64,000 bases of DNA from Haliscomenobacter sp. (GTDB lineage: Bacteria > Bacteroidota > Bacteroidia > Chitinophagales > Saprospiraceae), in assembly GCA_016713275.1 (NCBI GenBank), contig JADJPL010000006.1:248001-312000 (forward strand). The letters are read 5' to 3'. Made by a program: the position numbers and the translations under genes. Each line of letters starts with the position of its first letter. The first letter of the stretch is position 1. Under the pieces are notes generated by a model. That model was given only the letters and a program-made list of their open reading frames with translations, did not search any database and was not told the origin of the DNA. Shown here piece by piece: positions 19,203-28,056 of the stretch.

Positions 19203-19985
19203 TTAAAAATCTTTTGTCAGCGCTACACGGCGGATATTGGCCGTGGGCAGCAATATCCAGAACCCAAGACTGAGGAAGGACAGCGCGATGCCCAATCCCG
19301 TGCCCAGGAATTTTTCAAAAACAGCGCCGGTATACCCCATCAATGCGGAGATGTCGAGTTTCAGCAGGATGAGAATCCGCGACAGATCGACCGGATTGAG
19401 CAGCGAAGCGCCCAGAGAGACATACTCCAGCGGATAATCGCTAAACCACATTAAAAGGAGCAGGAAGATGCCGTCGTAGATCACGGCGAAGAACAGCCAC
19501 ATCATAATGGCCAGCCCAAACCCTTTGATCCGGTTTTCGTGCCGTAAAGCAATCCAAAACGCCATTCCGGAGAAGATGAAGGACAACAACACGCCATTGA
19601 GCAGCAACACGATGAAATTTCCAATCTCGGCGCTAAAAAAGATTCCGTAAAACAGGAAAGGCAAGCCCACGCCAAGAAGCAAACTGGCGGATAGGCTCAG
19701 CGCCAAACCCAGGTACTGCCCAAGGAAAAGCTGGGTTCTGGATAGCTGCTGGGCCAGGAGAAGCTCCGTAAACTCCCGGGAGTTGTAATAGAACATGATC
19801 CCGAACATGGTGGCGATCAGCGGGACGAGTACCAGGATGACGTTCATGAGGCTGATAATCACTTTGCCCACGTCGCTGCTGAGAAACAGCAGCGCCAGCG
19901 TGAACAGCAGGAAGAACCCAAAATAGAAGTAGGTCCAGCGGCTGCGCATCAGGTCGTAAAAACTGTACCGGAGTATCTTGTACAT
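19203..19985 (-). CDS. nosY: NosY, ABC-2 type permease of the nos copper-site maturation system
   Basis: Integral membrane permease of about 260 residues pairing with NosF ATPase and periplasmic NosD for assembly of the CuZ site of N2O reductase. Six hydrophobic segments are visible (FYFGFFLLFTLALLFLSS, IISLMNVILVLVPLIATMFG and others). The frame is open to 20105, but the ATG at 19985 (MYKILRYSFYDLMRSRW) is the family-like start, only 10 bp after nosF. A conserved YYNSREF segment follows the second membrane helix. Confidence 0.93.
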   Translation of the reverse strand: MYKILRYSFYDLMRSRWTYFYFGFFLLFTLALLFLSSDVGKVIISLMNVILVLVPLIATMFGIMFYYNSREFTELLLAQQLSRTQLFLGQYLGLALSLSASLLLGVGLPFLFYGIFFSAEIGNFIVLLLNGVLLSFIFSGMAFWIALRHENRIKGFGLAIMMWLFFAVIYDGIFLLLLMWFSDYPLEYVSLGASLLNPVDLSRILILLKLDISALMGYTGAVFEKFLGTGLGIALSFLSLGFWILLPTANIRRVALTKDF

Positions 19986-19995
19986 GGCGGAATAT

Positions 19996-20784
19996 TTATT
20001 TGATCGAAAAAGCAGGTTGAAGCGTTTGGCTTTTGAGGCGTGCGGTTTCGGCAGGCGGATGCCCGTTGTGTCCGTTTTTTGGCTGGCTGGTAAGGATAGC
20101 AGCAATCGCGTGTTCCAGGTCTTCTTCCCCGTATTGCGCCTTGAGTTGCCCGGGCGCGCCGCGGAAGTAAATCTTGCCTTCCAGGAGGAAGACGATCTCG
20201 TCGGCCAGTTCTTCCACGAGGCTGATGATGTGGGTAGTGATCAGGATGTGTTTTCCCTTTTGTTTCTCCTGACGGATAAAATCTTTGAGACGGATGAGGG
20301 CGATGGGGTCGAGCCCGGCGGTGGGCTCGTCGAGGATGAGGATGGGGCTGTCGTACATAAGGGCCAGGGTGAGGTTGACCTTTTGCTTGGTACCGCCGGA
20401 AAGCGCGCTCAGCCGCTTGTCGAGGTAAGGTGACAGGCCAAACAGATCGATGAGCGGTTGTTCGTTAGCGCCTTCCCCCCGGATGGTTTTAATCAGGCGA
20501 ATGACTTCCTGCACGGTGAGGTTATTGGGGAATTGCGCGATCTGGGGCAGGTAACCGATCCTGCTTCGGTAGGCGCTTTCGCCCCGAATGGATTTCCCTC
20601 CAACCCAGATCTCGCCTTCTTCGGGCAACACCATGCCGAGGATGCATTTAATCAGGGTTGTTTTCCCGGAACCGTTGGGTCCCAGTACGGCGGTAATCTT
20701 GCCCTGGTCCCGGAATTCCAGATTGATGCCCTGGAGTACCTGAAGTTTGCCGAAACGTTTGTGGAGGTTGATGATATCGATCAT
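19996..20784 (-). CDS. nosF: NosF, ABC transporter ATP-binding protein
   Basis: ATPase energising the NosDFY complex. Walker A is GPNGSGKTT near residue 36, the signature is LSGGTKQK, Walker B is ILILDEPTAGLD and the switch His is in ITTHI. The length is 262 residues. The start overlaps the nosD stop by 4 bp, which implies translational coupling. The C-terminal 50 residues are variable. Confidence 0.95.
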   Translation of the reverse strand: MIDIINLHKRFGKLQVLQGINLEFRDQGKITAVLGPNGSGKTTLIKCILGMVLPEEGEIWVGGKSIRGESAYRSRIGYLPQIAQFPNNLTVQEVIRLIKTIRGEGANEQPLIDLFGLSPYLDKRLSALSGGTKQKVNLTLALMYDSPILILDEPTAGLDPIALIRLKDFIRQEKQKGKHILITTHIISLVEELADEIVFLLEGKIYFRGAPGQLKAQYGEEDLEHAIAAILTSQPKNGHNGHPPAETARLKSQTLQPAFSIK

Positions 20785-22019
20785 GATATGGGATGCATTA
20801 ATGGTTGTTGGTCGAGAATACCTGCCGGGGTGAATACCGGGCTCACTTTTTCAGAAAAATTCATCAAATCGATAAACAGGCTTCGGAGCAGGATGATGGA
20901 CTCGGGCGTTCGGGTAACGATATAGGAGAACAGCTTGACGGGCCGGTGAGGGACGTCGCCCAGCCCGTTGCGGTCGAGGTCGTATCCGGTGTATTCGCTC
21001 CAGTAGTTTCCGTCGAAGGTGTTGGAATTCACCCTGCCGTTGAGCACAAAATCCATGGCGTTGGACAGGAAATTGTTTTGGGAAAAATCATGGTCGAGGC
21101 ATCCTCCGGCGATCTTTACCGCCCAGCCATTGCGCTGGAAGGTGTTTTGGCGGTAGGCTACCCGGGATGCGCCTTCGATATGGATGCCGATGGTATTCTG
21201 CACGAAGCGGTTGCGCTCGATTTTGGCATCGTAAATCTCTTTGAGGAGCAGGCCATACGCCGACCGGCCCCAGTTGTAGTCGAAGAGGTTGTCCGTCATG
21301 CCGATGCGTTTGCCGAACATGACCGCCACGCCGGCGCCGTTCTTGCGAAAGATGTTATTGGCATAGTGGTCGTCGTTGGAAAACATAAAGTGCAGGCCGT
21401 AGCGGACATTGGCCTCGCTGTGGTTGCCGCTGATCGAGCAAAAGTGCATGAATTCGAGGTAGATCCCGTCACGGTGGCCTTTGATGGTATTGTTTTCGAT
21501 ACAGACATATTCTCCATACCAGCCGTGGACGCCGTTGCCGGAGGATAACTCATTCACGGCGGTACCCGTGATGGTGTTTCCGATCACTTCGCCATCGTGG
21601 GCATATTCCAGATAAATGGCAAAAAAGGTATTGATTAACCGGTTGTTCAAAATGCGGAAGAACCCTTTCCGGTGAACGCGGATGGCGGCCAGGTCTTTGA
21701 GGTAGTGGGGCGCGAGGTTTTGGAGCTGGAGGCCCTCCACCGTTACGCCATCGGCATCGATAACGAGGATTTCCTGGCCTTTAGGCGCTTCGAGGATGGG
21801 GTAGTTCTCGCCGGTGAGCGCGATCTTTTTGGTGATGCGCAGGGTGGGTTCTTTATAGGTTCCGGCTTTTACGAGGACCCGGTCCCCATCCCGGCTGGCA
21901 TCCAGGGCTTGCTGAATGGTGTTGTAAGCGCACGAAGCGCATACCTCCAGCGTCCGGGCCCGGGCAAATGCGGGCGCCAGGAAGAGGAAGCAGAGCAGGG
22001 CAAAGCGCGCGTTGATCAT
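20781..22019 (-). CDS. nosD: NosD, periplasmic copper-binding beta-helix protein
   Basis: Periplasmic right-handed beta-helix protein that hands copper or sulfide to apo-NosZ with NosFY. A signal peptide is present (FALLCFLFLAPAFARA). The body contains CASH/NosD repeats rich in GN, NNT and NxF turns (VIGNTITG, CIENNTIKG, SISGNHSEANV). The length of 412 residues is typical. It lies between nosL and nosF on the same strand and overlaps nosF. Confidence 0.95.
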   Translation of the reverse strand: MINARFALLCFLFLAPAFARARTLEVCASCAYNTIQQALDASRDGDRVLVKAGTYKEPTLRITKKIALTGENYPILEAPKGQEILVIDADGVTVEGLQLQNLAPHYLKDLAAIRVHRKGFFRILNNRLINTFFAIYLEYAHDGEVIGNTITGTAVNELSSGNGVHGWYGEYVCIENNTIKGHRDGIYLEFMHFCSISGNHSEANVRYGLHFMFSNDDHYANNIFRKNGAGVAVMFGKRIGMTDNLFDYNWGRSAYGLLLKEIYDAKIERNRFVQNTIGIHIEGASRVAYRQNTFQRNGWAVKIAGGCLDHDFSQNNFLSNAMDFVLNGRVNSNTFDGNYWSEYTGYDLDRNGLGDVPHRPVKLFSYIVTRTPESIILLRSLFIDLMNFSEKVSPVFTPAGILDQQPLMHPIS

Positions 22020-22072
22020 GGCTTGTTGGTATTAAATCGGTTCATTTTCATCAGGGGTTTGATTTGCCGGTT

Positions 22073-22525
22073 TTACTCGGCAGGGCCGAGAAAGCCTTTT
22101 TTCTGGCGCATATCCTGGAGGGCTGACCAGGAGAATAGGTCGCCGCCTTTGGCGGTTTGTACCGTCCGGGCGTCGGGCTCGTTGCCAAACCCGCTCAGGA
22201 AAGCGCCCATCGGGCTGGGTACGCCCCGGCTGATGAGGTAGGTAGCGGCAGTGGCGTCGGTTAACGCTCCGGGTTGCATATAATCGTTGGTCAGAAACAG
22301 GGCAAAGGATTCGGAACCCTGCTGGGCGACGTAGTTCACCATACATTCGATGGCGTCGAATTTGTAGACCCGGCCTTTTTTTGTGACCACCTCGGCGCCG
22401 TGCTGCCGGTCGACGATGGTCATTTGGCAGAATGCACACACGTCGGCGCCGTACTCGATGGGCTTAGGCGTTGGCTTGCAGCCGCTGAGCAGCAACCACG
22501 TCAGCAGAAAAAGCGCGTTTTTCAT
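22073..22525 (-). CDS. nosL: NosL, copper(I) chaperone lipoprotein
   Basis: Outer periplasmic lipoprotein binding Cu(I) for NosZ maturation. The lipobox LLSGC comes after MKNALFLLTW. The NosL copper motif CAFCQM follows, then the conserved YKFDAIECMVNY segment and a C-terminal GGDLFSWSALQ. The length is 150 residues. It is within the nos operon between the nosB-like gene and nosD. Confidence 0.95.
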   Translation of the reverse strand: MKNALFLLTWLLLSGCKPTPKPIEYGADVCAFCQMTIVDRQHGAEVVTKKGRVYKFDAIECMVNYVAQQGSESFALFLTNDYMQPGALTDATAATYLISRGVPSPMGAFLSGFGNEPDARTVQTAKGGDLFSWSALQDMRQKKGFLGPAE

Positions 22526-23099
22526 TTCGGTCGTTTTTGCGTTTAAGAATCCAGGACAGCCCCCCCAGCAACATTCCTAAACCGGTTAAGTATCCTCCGA
22601 TGTGGGGCAGGGAAACGGCGATGAAATTGAGAATCACTTTCCGGCCAAACAACGGGGGCTGGAAGGAAGCGTCCGGGATTTTGATGGGGGCTTCATCGCT
22701 CAGCGAGTGCCCGTAGTCGTATTCCCACAAGTAAAAGTCGTAGATCCCTGCGACGGCTAGGATCACCATCAGAACCGTCCAGGCCAGAAATACCTGCCGC
22801 TTGTTGATTAAAGCGGCCAGTAAACCCAGGGCGAGCATGGCGATAATAATATACTGAAAGTACTGGAGTTCGGGGATGGAGTCCGGCTCAATCATCTTCA
22901 TGCCAACATAGTGGTTGAGAATGTTGACGTTTTGGAGCGTGCCCGGGGAGTTGCCCCCTATTTTATTGATCCAGATATGCATTTCCACCCCGTCGGGATA
23001 TTGAGGGGCGTAAAGAACGATCTTCCACATGGGCCACAGGAAGAGCGACCCCAAAAGGAGGGCGCCAATGGCCATGAGAAGTTGAGGCATGCGTTTCAT
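22464..23099 (-). CDS. NosB-like integral membrane protein of clade II nos operons
   Basis: A 211-residue membrane protein with an N-terminal helix (LLMAIGALLLGSLFLWPMW), a periplasmic loop and three further helices. A membrane gene at this place, right after nosZ, is typical of clade II nos loci, where it is named nosB, but its role is unknown. Overlap with nosL is 62 bp as read. If the A5 run (plus-strand T5 at 22534-22538) lacks one base, the frame would end RKKRPK then TGA, overlapping the nosL start as ATGA. That is the more natural arrangement, so the annotated C-terminus may be wrong. Confidence 0.8.
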   Translation of the reverse strand: MKRMPQLLMAIGALLLGSLFLWPMWKIVLYAPQYPDGVEMHIWINKIGGNSPGTLQNVNILNHYVGMKMIEPDSIPELQYFQYIIIAMLALGLLAALINKRQVFLAWTVLMVILAVAGIYDFYLWEYDYGHSLSDEAPIKIPDASFQPPLFGRKVILNFIAVSLPHIGGYLTGLGMLLGGLSWILKRKNDRNEKRAFSADVVAAQRLQANA

Positions 23100-23203
23100 G
23101 TTGGGTGGTTGATGAAGTTAGATGGAAAAGGTCCAAAGAGATGGAACGAAGGAGGCCCGGAATTCCGGAAATCGGGTTTCCGGGCCTCGTGTGTTCCAAA
23201 TAG

Positions 23204-25196
23204 TTATTGAACCGGCGGCTTATCCCCCAGTTTCCAGGTAAGCGGTACGTTGGAATTGGCCGGCGATACCCGGACATATCCCTGCATTTCCTGGTGCAGG
23301 GCCGAGCAGAAGTCGGTGCAGTAGAAGGGGAACACGCCGATGCGGTCGGGTTCCCAAAGCAAGGTCTCCGTCTGACCAGGCATAATGAGCAACTCGGCAT
23401 TGCGGGCGCCCATGACCGAGAACCCATGCGGGGTATCCCAGTCCTGCTCCAGGTTGGTGACGTGGAAGTACACCTTGTCGCCCACTTTGATCCCCTCGAT
23501 GTTGTCGGGGGCGAAGTGGCTCCGGATCATGGTCATGTATACGTGAACGGTATTGCCTTCGCGAACGACTTTGGCTTGTTTTTCGCCAAGCGCCGCATAA
23601 GGGTGCTTGTTCTCTTCGATTGGATAGATCTTTTTGGATCGTTCGATGATTTTGGAAGCGGCAATCCCCTGGGCATAGTGGGGTTCGCCAATGGTTGGGA
23701 AGTCGAGCAGAAGCTTCATTTTTTCCCCGGAGATATCATACAACTGGGCCGACTGCGTCAGCTCCGGCCCGGTAGGCAGGTAGCGGTCTTTGGTGATTTT
23801 GTTCAACGCCACCAGGTATTTTCCGTCTGGTTTTCTGGAGTCGCCGCCGGGGATCATCAGGTGGCCTACAGAGTAGTAGCATGGGGGCGCGGTCGATGAT
23901 CTCCCAGGTGCCCAGTTTCCATTTCACCACTTCCGAAGAAATGAAGAACGTCGTATAGGCATTGCCTTTGCCGTCAAATTCGGTGTGCAATGGGCCCAGG
24001 CCCGGTTTTTGGACTACGCCGGCCAGAATTTCTTCATACTTCAGTACAGGCACGCCATCGATGGTGGTTTCAAAGGCTTGGTTTTCGATAGCTTTGAGCA
24101 CTTTGTCAAAGGAGTGGACCGACATATCGGCGGAGAGTTTGCCGTTGCCTACGATGTATTCGCCGGTGGGGTCCACGTCTACTCCGTGGGGTGACTTCGG
24201 CGTGGGAAGGAAGTATACCAGTCCTGGGCATTCTTCCGGGATGAGGACTTTTACTTTGTCTTTCATGGTCGACTTCGCCGAGTGCGTACTTTCGTCGTAT
24301 TCATTGTCGGCATAACGGGCGGGCATTTCCTTGAATTTGCCCTGCTTGATGTACTCTTCGGCTTTTTTCCAGTTCACCGCCGCGATAAAGTCCTTGTCAT
24401 TTTGAGAGGCGTTTACCTCCAGCAAGGTATTTTTCAACTCGGTGTTGTAGCTGGTGAAGAAGGTCCAGCCGTGGGATTTTCCTTTGCCGGAGTGGGCGAG
24501 GTCGTAGTTAAAGGCTGGGAGAAGCACCTGGAAGGCGACGTCCATATTGCCGGATTCTTTGTCTACGCTGATGTAGGTCAGCGCGCCTTTGAATTCCTCG
24601 GCGTAGCTGTCGATGGAAACGTCTTTCTGCGGGAAGGGAACCCCAAAGCGCGTGCCGGCCACCACATACTCTGTGTTTTCGGTTGTAAAAGGGGAGGAGT
24701 GGTTGCCTCCGGAGTTTGGAATTTCGATGATCTCGGCGGTTTCGAAGGTGGTCAGGTCGATCCGGGCGATGCGGGGGGTGTTGTTGCCGTTGATGAATAC
24801 CCAGCGCCCGTCGGTTTCTCCATTGGTTTGGGATAGTTCCGGGTGGTGGGAGTCATCCCAGGGCACAAAACCGAAAGAGGTGTTCAGCAGCGGTTTGGTC
24901 TCCTCGTTGAAGCCGTATCCTTTTTCCGGATCGACGGAAAAAACGGGAATCACCTTGAATAAGCGGCCGGAAGGCAATCCGTAGACGCTGATCTGCCCGG
25001 AAAACCCGCCGGAAACGAACGCATAAAACTCGTCGTACTCGCCGGGAGCCACATACGTCGCCGCTGCGGCATCGCTGCCCAAGGCCCCACCTTTGGGCCC
25101 TGCTGCGCCTTTCTGGCCGCAACTGGTTACCAGGCTAAGCCCCATCAGCGTGAGTGCCGCCATTAAAATAGGCTTTTTAAGCATTTGGTTTTTCAT
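23204..25196 (-). CDS. nosZ: Nitrous oxide reductase NosZ, clade II, lipoprotein form (one +1 indel)
   Basis: Terminal reductase converting N2O to N2 in the periplasm with CuZ and CuA centres. The N-terminus has a Sec-type signal ending in the lipobox LVTSC, not a Tat RR motif, which fits clade II and predicts lipid anchoring. A seven-bladed propeller carries the CuZ His residues (for example DSHHPELS, GNHSSP, SPHGVDVDPTG, LGPLHTEFD). The C-terminal cupredoxin shows the CuA motif CTDFCSALHQEM near residue 630. The frame breaks at G5 23883-23887. Removing one base gives DRAPCYYSVGHLMIPGG and a 663-residue protein, normal for the family, so the gene is probably functional. Confidence 0.94.
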
Positions 25197-25237
25197 ATAA
25201 TAAGGATTTGATGAAGGAAAATTTTAATAAAACGATA

Positions 25238-25257
25238 AAAAGATGATTTAATCTTTT
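25238..25257. promoter_or_regulatory. Palindrome in the nosZ leader
   Basis: AAAAGAT, six bases, then ATCTTTT form a perfect 20-bp palindrome between the nosZ promoter box and its start codon. It is a plausible regulator-binding site. It shares the AAGAT/ATCTT arms of the larger palindrome at 25286-25309. Confidence 0.55.
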
Positions 25258-25264
25258 AATGAAA

Positions 25265-25272
25265 CAAAGATA
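25265..25272 (-). promoter_or_regulatory. nosZ promoter -7 box (TATCTTTG)
   Basis: Matches the Bacteroidota sigma consensus TAnnTTTG on the minus strand, about 70 bp before the nosZ start. No clear TTG -33 box is seen. The palindrome lies just upstream. Confidence 0.55.
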
Positions 25273-25285
25273 GCCTATTCTTTTT

Positions 25286-25309
25286 AAGATAAAAAGACTT
25301 TTATATCTT
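25286..25309. promoter_or_regulatory. NsrR-like operator between nosZ and the Rrf2 regulator
   Basis: Arms AAGATAAAAAG and CTTTTATATCTT form an imperfect 24-bp palindrome. The ends AAGAT and ATCTT and the spacing resemble the described NsrR site. It lies between the two divergent -7 boxes, so the adjacent Rrf2 protein could control both nosZ and itself. Confidence 0.5.
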
Positions 25310-25330
25310 TTTTTATTGAAAAAAGTCCTT

Positions 25331-25338
25331 ACCTTTGG
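25331..25338 (+). promoter_or_regulatory. rrf2 promoter -7 box (TACCTTTG)
   Basis: TAnnTTTG match 18 bp before the Rrf2-family start codon, downstream of the palindromic operator. Confidence 0.5.
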
Positions 25339-25356
25339 ATTGCCAAAAAGCAGATT

Positions 25357-25782
25357 ATGTTTTCAAAATCTTGTAAATACGCCATACGCGCCGTACTTTA
25401 TATGGCCTATAAAACCTCTCCCGATCAGCGGGTAGGGGTAAAGGAAATCGCGGATACGCTGGACGTGCCGGGGCCGTTTTTGGCCAAGCTGCTGCAGCAG
25501 CTCACCCGGAATAACCTGGTTTCGTCGGTAAAAGGCCCCAATGGAGGGTTCTTTTTAAGCGAAAAAAACCGGAATGAGCCCCTGCGCAAGGTGGTAGAGT
25601 GCATTGACGGCCCGGAGGTGTTTTCGGCTTGTATCCTGGGGTTGCCGGTGTGCTCCTCGGAAAATCCTTGTCCATTGCATACCCAAGCCTTCATTTACCG
25701 GGAAGGGTTGCTCCAGATGGTGGGAAAAAAGACGGTTGCCGAGATCGCCGCCCAGGTAACCCAGGAAGGGTTGAGCGTTTAG
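25357..25782 (+). CDS. Rrf2-family Fe-S transcriptional regulator (NsrR-like)
   Basis: A 141-residue winged-helix DNA-binding protein. The N-terminal MFSKSCKYAIRAV and GGFFLSEK wing are family signatures. Cysteines 92, 99 and 105 (AC-x6-C-x5-C) fit the three-Cys ligand set of NO-sensing NsrR-type regulators, with another Cys at 82. Placement is divergent from nosZ and near ric. NO or redox control of the nos genes is inferred, not shown. Confidence 0.9.
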   Translation: MFSKSCKYAIRAVLYMAYKTSPDQRVGVKEIADTLDVPGPFLAKLLQQLTRNNLVSSVKGPNGGFFLSEKNRNEPLRKVVECIDGPEVFSACILGLPVCSSENPCPLHTQAFIYREGLLQMVGKKTVAEIAAQVTQEGLSV

Positions 25783-25845
25783 TAGACGTTGGCTGTTAGA
25801 CGTTAGACGTTAGATCTAACTCCAAGGTCTAACAGCTAACGTCTA
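25783..25845. terminator. TAGACGT heptad hairpin after rrf2 (family F)
   Basis: The array starts in the base after the TAG stop. TAGACGTTGGCTGTTAGAC at 25783-25801 pairs with GTCTAACAGCTAACGTCTA at 25827-25845, a 19-bp stem with one mismatch. It has no T-tract, so termination is inferred from position and stem strength. Confidence 0.65.
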
Positions 25846-25885
25846 AACCAAAATCCATTTTACCTAACATAAACAACTACAAAAC

Positions 25886-26362
25886 ATGAAAAAGGCATTG
25901 CTTTTATTTCTGGTTGGAGCGACGCTCAGCGCTTGCGGCGGAAAATCCGGTAGCGAAGGAAGCGCTTCCACCACTCCTCCTCAAAGCATGGTAGCAGATG
26001 AACCGGTGGACGACGGCATGGGCGTCGGCGAGATCAAATCGGTCGAGCTGAACGATCCGCTCAAGCCGGATATGGTATCCCGGGGCGAATCGATTTACGA
26101 CATGAAATGCTCGGCCTGCCATCAGCTCACCGATCAGCGGGTAGTTGGCCCGGGCTGGAAAGGACTTACCTCCCAGCGCAAGCCGGAGTGGATCATGAAC
26201 ATGATCACTAACGTGGAGGTGATGCTGGAACAAGACCCTGCTGCTCAGGCGTTGCTGGAAGAGTGTCTCACCCGGATGCCCAACCAGAACGTATCCATCG
26301 GCGATGCCCGGGATATTCTGGAGTTTATGTACGCCAACGACGGGAAACCGGTTGGGAAATAA
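25886..26362 (+). CDS. Lipoprotein mono-heme cytochrome c
   Basis: A 158-residue periplasmic class I cytochrome c. The lipobox LSAC follows a signal peptide (KKALLLFLVGATLSAC). A low-complexity linker of about 40 residues leads to the heme motif CSACH near residue 75 and the distal Met in TRMPNQNVS. It is encoded 100 bp after the regulator and opposite nosZ, so a role as membrane-tethered electron donor to the lipoprotein NosZ is a reasonable inference. Confidence 0.9.
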   Translation: MKKALLLFLVGATLSACGGKSGSEGSASTTPPQSMVADEPVDDGMGVGEIKSVELNDPLKPDMVSRGESIYDMKCSACHQLTDQRVVGPGWKGLTSQRKPEWIMNMITNVEVMLEQDPAAQALLEECLTRMPNQNVSIGDARDILEFMYANDGKPVGK

Positions 26363-26378
26363 AAAAAGGAAATATCAG

Positions 26379-26580
26379 GGCCTGTCTCAAAAGACCGTTC
26401 TTTGCCTTCGGCGTGAGATTCTATTTTCTTGGGCCTATCTCAAAAGACCGTTCTCGCCCCTGGCGGCAAAATATTTTCTTTTTTCAATTCTAACAAAAAA
26501 TTGCAGAGCAATTTTTTGTTAGAATTGAAAAAAGAAAATAAAATTTCATGGCGAAGGCAAAGAACGGACTTTTGAGCCAG
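26379..26580. mobile_element. Palindromic element 2, copy 2 with extra half element
   Basis: One element end (GGGCCTGTCTCAAAAGACC, then TTTGCCTTCGGCGTGAGATT) runs for about 53 bp and is followed at 26430 by a complete second copy. The complete copy has the AT-rich inverted centre and ends GGACTTTTGAGCCAGC. The first part matches the reverse complement of the other end of the family, so this is a truncated element abutting an intact one. Confidence 0.75.
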
Positions 26581-26606
26581 CTCCAGCTTTTCATATTCTC
26601 TTTTCT

Positions 26607-27821
26607 ATGAGACCCATTTGGATACGCACCGCCTTGTTCAATTTTTTGATTGCCGCCGTCATGGGCGCTGTCATGCGTTTTGCGTTTGTGCAGGCGATCC
26701 CCGGATTGCATTTTAAAGCGTTTCTGCACGGGCATTCCCATGGCGCGATGCTGGGGTGGATCTATCTGGCTTTGTATTCGCTGATGATCCCGGCATTTTT
26801 AAAAGAAGCGGATCAGAAAAAGCCGATTTACACCTGGGTATTCTGGGCTACCCAAGCAGCGGTGTTGGGAATGTTCGTCAGTTTTCCGATCCAGGGGTAT
26901 GGGCCGGTTTCCATTTTCTTTTCCACCTTGCACATCCTGCTCTCCTACCTTTTTGCGGGGCAGTTTCTGCGCGATTTGCGCGGAGTGAAGGGCTACAGCG
27001 CCGGTTTTATCCGGCTGGCGTTATTTTGGATGGTCGTATCCACGCTGGGGGTATGGGCGATGGGGCCTTTGATGGGGTCGTCTTTTCGCGGGTCGGCCTG
27101 GTATTATACGTCAGTTCAGTTTTTTCTCCATTTCCAGTTTAACGGTTGGTTCCTGTTTGGGGCGTTGGCGTTGTTTTTCCGGTGGCTCGAAAACCGGGGT
27201 ATTGAACTGGATGCGAGCAGGCAGCAGCACTTTCGGAACTTGCTAATTGCGTCCACGATATTGACCTTCGCGCTGGCGGTGGCCTGGTCGAATCCCCACC
27301 CTGCGGTGTTTGCCCTCAACAGCATGGGAGTGCTGATCCAGCTTGCCGCCCTCTGGGTGCTTCGCAAAACGGTTGTTCCCGCCTTGAAAGCCATTCGCGG
27401 ACAGGTCGAGCCCTGGACGTTTGGGTTGTGGCGGCTGGCGTTATTCTCCTTTATTGGAAAAGTTCTGATACAAGCGGCGGTGGTCGTCCCTGCTGTAGCC
27501 AAGATGGCCTACACCATCCGGAATTTCGTGATTGGATTTGTGCACCTGATCATGCTGGGGGTGCTGAGTATGTTTATTTTCGCCTATCTCGACCAGGAGG
27601 CCAAATCCTGGTTTTCGGGTAAGGCCACCCGGTTGGGCATTTCCCTCTTTGTGGCCGGCGTCGCGCTCTCCGAAGCCTTGTTGTTCCTGCAGGGAACGCT
27701 GTTCTGGCTCCGGATAGGGTTTCTTCCGCACTACTACCTCCTGCTGTTTGCCTTCAGCGCGTTGATGCCGGTGGGGGTTGGGGTGGTTTGGGTGGGGGCG
27801 GTTAGGCGTGTGGGGGTTTAG
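26607..27821 (+). CDS. Heme-copper oxidase subunit I-like multi-pass membrane protein
   Basis: A 404-residue protein with about twelve hydrophobic segments. It resembles the short 'cytochrome c oxidase subunit I' proteins of Bacteroidota and NnrS-type proteins. Conserved His positions are seen in FLHGHSHGAMLGW, STLHILLSY, FFLHFQFNGW and GFVHLIMLG, suggesting heme or metal ligation. Terminal oxidase chemistry cannot be concluded because the full CuB His set of subunit I is not evident. It follows the cytochrome c gene on the same strand beyond element 2, which links it with nitrogen-oxide metabolism. Confidence 0.78.
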   Translation: MRPIWIRTALFNFLIAAVMGAVMRFAFVQAIPGLHFKAFLHGHSHGAMLGWIYLALYSLMIPAFLKEADQKKPIYTWVFWATQAAVLGMFVSFPIQGYGPVSIFFSTLHILLSYLFAGQFLRDLRGVKGYSAGFIRLALFWMVVSTLGVWAMGPLMGSSFRGSAWYYTSVQFFLHFQFNGWFLFGALALFFRWLENRGIELDASRQQHFRNLLIASTILTFALAVAWSNPHPAVFALNSMGVLIQLAALWVLRKTVVPALKAIRGQVEPWTFGLWRLALFSFIGKVLIQAAVVVPAVAKMAYTIRNFVIGFVHLIMLGVLSMFIFAYLDQEAKSWFSGKATRLGISLFVAGVALSEALLFLQGTLFWLRIGFLPHYYLLLFAFSALMPVGVGVVWVGAVRRVGV

Positions 27822-28056
27822 GGGTTAAGGCAAACAAATGCAATGGAGACCAACATAACCGCTCGTTCAAGTCGGCCCAATGGAAATCTTCGGGGAAGGG
27901 TTTTTCAAATTGGCTTGAAAAACATGTCTGTGCTTTGTAAGGGCAACTAAATCTGGACGCCACCCCGGCGGGACCATGCTAGGGGGTCTTGGGATAACCG
28001 CTTAATATTCCAAAAGGTTGGGATGGTCGCCTGAAGCATCAACCCGCGCACCGCCC
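27822..28056. other. Intergenic gap, no gene seen
   Basis: The start is G-rich (TTTAGGGGTTAAGG), beginning at the stop codon of the membrane protein. No ORF with recognisable similarity, RNA or strong hairpin was found in the remainder. Confidence 0.5.

Noticed and set aside
23736..25196. Truncated, non-functional nosZ
   Set aside because: One surplus base in a G5 run explains the break, and both halves are highly conserved up to the junction.
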